Assembly (NCBI GenBank): GCA_001552515.1
Contig: BCRI01000004.1
Location: forward strand, 1 to 64,000
From: Sphaerimonospora mesophila NBRC 14179 = JCM 3151
GTDB taxonomy: Bacteria; Actinomycetota; Actinomycetes; Streptosporangiales; Streptosporangiaceae
Direction: 5' to 3'
Length of the DNA stretch: 64,000 nucleotides
Under the pieces are notes generated by a model, which did no database searches, had not been told where the DNA came from, and saw nothing but the letters and a program-made list of their open reading frames with translations. Both the position numbers and the translations under genes were made by a program. Of this stretch, positions 62,931 to 64,000 are shown one piece after another. The stretch's first letter is position 1. Each line of letters begins with the position of its first letter.

Positions 62931-63613
62931 GAGGCCGCCTCCGCGGTGATGGTCGGGAACTGGGAGTCGTGCATGACGTCGATGACGTTGCGGCCGGACC
63001 GGACGGCCCGTGCCATGTCGAGCTCGCGGGCCGCGATGCGCTCGGCGAGCTCCAGCACCCGCGCGATCTCGGCCCTGGCGATGAACGCGACGCCGTTGCG
63101 GTCGGCTATCACAAGGTCGCCGGGATTCACCCGGACCATGCCGACCTGGATCGGCACGTCCATGTCCTCCTGGACGATCCGGCCGCGGGCACTGACGGGT
63201 ACGGCGGCGCGGGCGAACACGGGAAGGTCCACGTTCTCGCAGTCCTGTACGTCACGGCAGGCGCCGTCGACGATGACGCCGGCGACCCCGCGCTGCGCGG
63301 CGGCCTCGGCGAGCAGCCCTCCCCAGCAGGAGACGTCGACCCGTCCGTGGTTGTCGATGACGACCACATCGTCGGGGTCCGCCTTGGCCACGAGCGGGGT
63401 GGCGATGTGGGTGGCCGGGCCGGCGGCGGACTTGGGCGCCGCCTTGACGGTCCGTACGACGCCTGCCGTGACGCGGGTCGCGGGCCACATGGGCAGCAGG
63501 CATGTCACCGCCCCGGGCAGGCCGAGCGTGTCGAGGGCGTCGGAGATCGCGCACGAGTCGAGGGCGCGGAGCCGGGAGACCTCGCTCGCCGCGCCGGAGG
63601 TGTTCTCTGTCAT
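62927..63613 (-). CDS. RraA-family protein 3 (HMG/CHA aldolase-like)
   Basis: 228 aa. Signature WGGLLAEAAAQRGVAGVIVDGACRDV, DNHGRVDVSCWG before it and PGDLVIADRNGVAFI after. ATGA overlaps on both sides, with the LigB-type dioxygenase upstream. Which of the three is the aldolase and which may be oxaloacetate decarboxylase or RraA-like cannot be told. Confidence 0.88.
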   Translation of the reverse strand: MTENTSGAASEVSRLRALDSCAISDALDTLGLPGAVTCLLPMWPATRVTAGVVRTVKAAPKSAAGPATHIATPLVAKADPDDVVVIDNHGRVDVSCWGGLLAEAAAQRGVAGVIVDGACRDVQDCENVDLPVFARAAVPVSARGRIVQEDMDVPIQVGMVRVNPGDLVIADRNGVAFIARAEIARVLELAERIAARELDMARAVRSGRNVIDVMHDSQFPTITAEAAS

Positions 63614-64000
63614 CGGTCCGACTCCTCACCGGTGGGTGACCAGGTCACGAATCCCATGGCGTTGCCCGTGCCGGCCTCGGTCCGGTAGCAGGGCTGGTAG
63701 TCGACGGAGCTCACCGACAGCCCGGTCTCCGCTGCGATCCCGGCGACGGCGATCCAGTTGCGCAGCTCGGAGCTGCCGGACCGCATCTCCGACGCCGGAA
63801 GCGACGCGAGATGCCGCTCGTCGAAGGTCTCAAGGGCGCGGATGAAGTCCCGGTCGAGGTCCTCGTCGATCACGAAGTGGGACAGACCGCCCGATGCGAC
63901 GACGCCGACGCGCAGGTCCCGGGGGAAGGACGCGATCGCCCGGCCGAGCGCCCGGCCGAAGTCGAGGCAGCGCCGCGCGCTGGGCGGGTTCGGCTCGAAG
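63610..64000 (-). CDS. LigB-type class III extradiol dioxygenase (partial, 5' end outside window)
   Basis: Only the C-terminal 129 residues are visible. FEPNPPSARRCLDFGRAL, VVASGGLSHFVID and ELRNWIAVAG...YQPCYRTEAGTGNAMGF are those of the catalytic beta subunit of protocatechuate 4,5-dioxygenase, gallate dioxygenase and related enzymes, with the SGGLSH histidine as active-site residue. It opens a catecholic ring between or beside hydroxyls, giving the substrate for the meta-pathway whose aldolases are encoded next. ATGA overlap with RraA-family 3. Confidence 0.85.
   Translation of the reverse strand, partial: FEPNPPSARRCLDFGRALGRAIASFPRDLRVGVVASGGLSHFVIDEDLDRDFIRALETFDERHLASLPASEMRSGSSELRNWIAVAGIAAETGLSVSSVDYQPCYRTEAGTGNAMGFVTWSPTGEESDR

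Overview
The window is a G+C-rich actinobacterial chromosome segment. The evidence is the codon usage, a PIM-lipid gene block (pgsA, acyltransferase, PimA), a mycothiol-type maleylpyruvate isomerase, an argCJBDF operon, the DUF6167/DUF948 pair upstream of alaS, and a gene order (infC to pdxS) that is largely shared with Streptomyces and relatives. A member of the Streptosporangiales is my best guess, but that is inference. Nearly all genes are single-copy housekeeping genes. I found no rRNA or tRNA gene, no phage and no complete insertion sequence.

Layout. 1-5266: arginine biosynthesis operon argC-J-B-D-F on the minus strand behind ARG-box-like palindromes; argF runs off the left edge and has an unusual repeat-encoded N-terminus. 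5361-9640: acyl-CoA synthetase, a secreted CE4 deacetylase with a CBM2 domain and a well formed promoter/operator region, a Uma2-family protein and a GNAT. 9664-17196: pheS-pheT, an orphan PAS histidine kinase, a TrmH-type methyltransferase, and infC-rpmI-rplT behind a leader attenuator and an apparent AUC start codon. 17197-25786: aroE, two tandem mltG paralogues, ruvX, alaS, two small membrane proteins and rarA. 25816-25982: a MITE-like palindromic element with CTAG duplications. 25979-36673: DUF2231, two surface-anchored cyclophilins, aspS-hisS-MBL hydrolase, a DUF349 protein and relA. 36729-43206: apt, secF-secD-yajC, ruvB-ruvA-ruvC. 43285-46821: an accessory pair (Eis-like acetyltransferase and orphan LanB-like protein) between ruvC and yebC. 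46939-53760: yebC, pdxT-pdxS, DUF3048 lipoprotein, and the PIM lipid genes. 53992-57970: EF-G2-like GTPase and a secreted GHL10-type glycoside hydrolase. 57978-64000: a tightly coupled aromatic-catabolism operon (LigB-type dioxygenase, three RraA-family proteins, flavin reductase-FCD fusion, gentisate dioxygenase, FAH hydrolase, maleylpyruvate isomerase).

The most unusual structure is a pair of about 240-bp intergenic elements (27666-27912 and 34002-34237). Each lies between convergent genes and has three head-to-tail 53-bp units followed by three inverted units. The 21-bp core recurs exactly every 53 bp, about five helical turns. The centre of the second element is a perfect 54-bp palindrome. 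The arms within one element match each other better than they match the other element, so the symmetry itself appears to be maintained. I do not recognise this as a described family.

Genes are packed into translationally coupled operons: many junctions are ATGA, GTGA, TTGA or TGATG overlaps. Terminator-like hairpins are visible after the acyl-CoA synthetase, after the CE4 gene, and downstream of pheT, rplT, secF and EF-G2.
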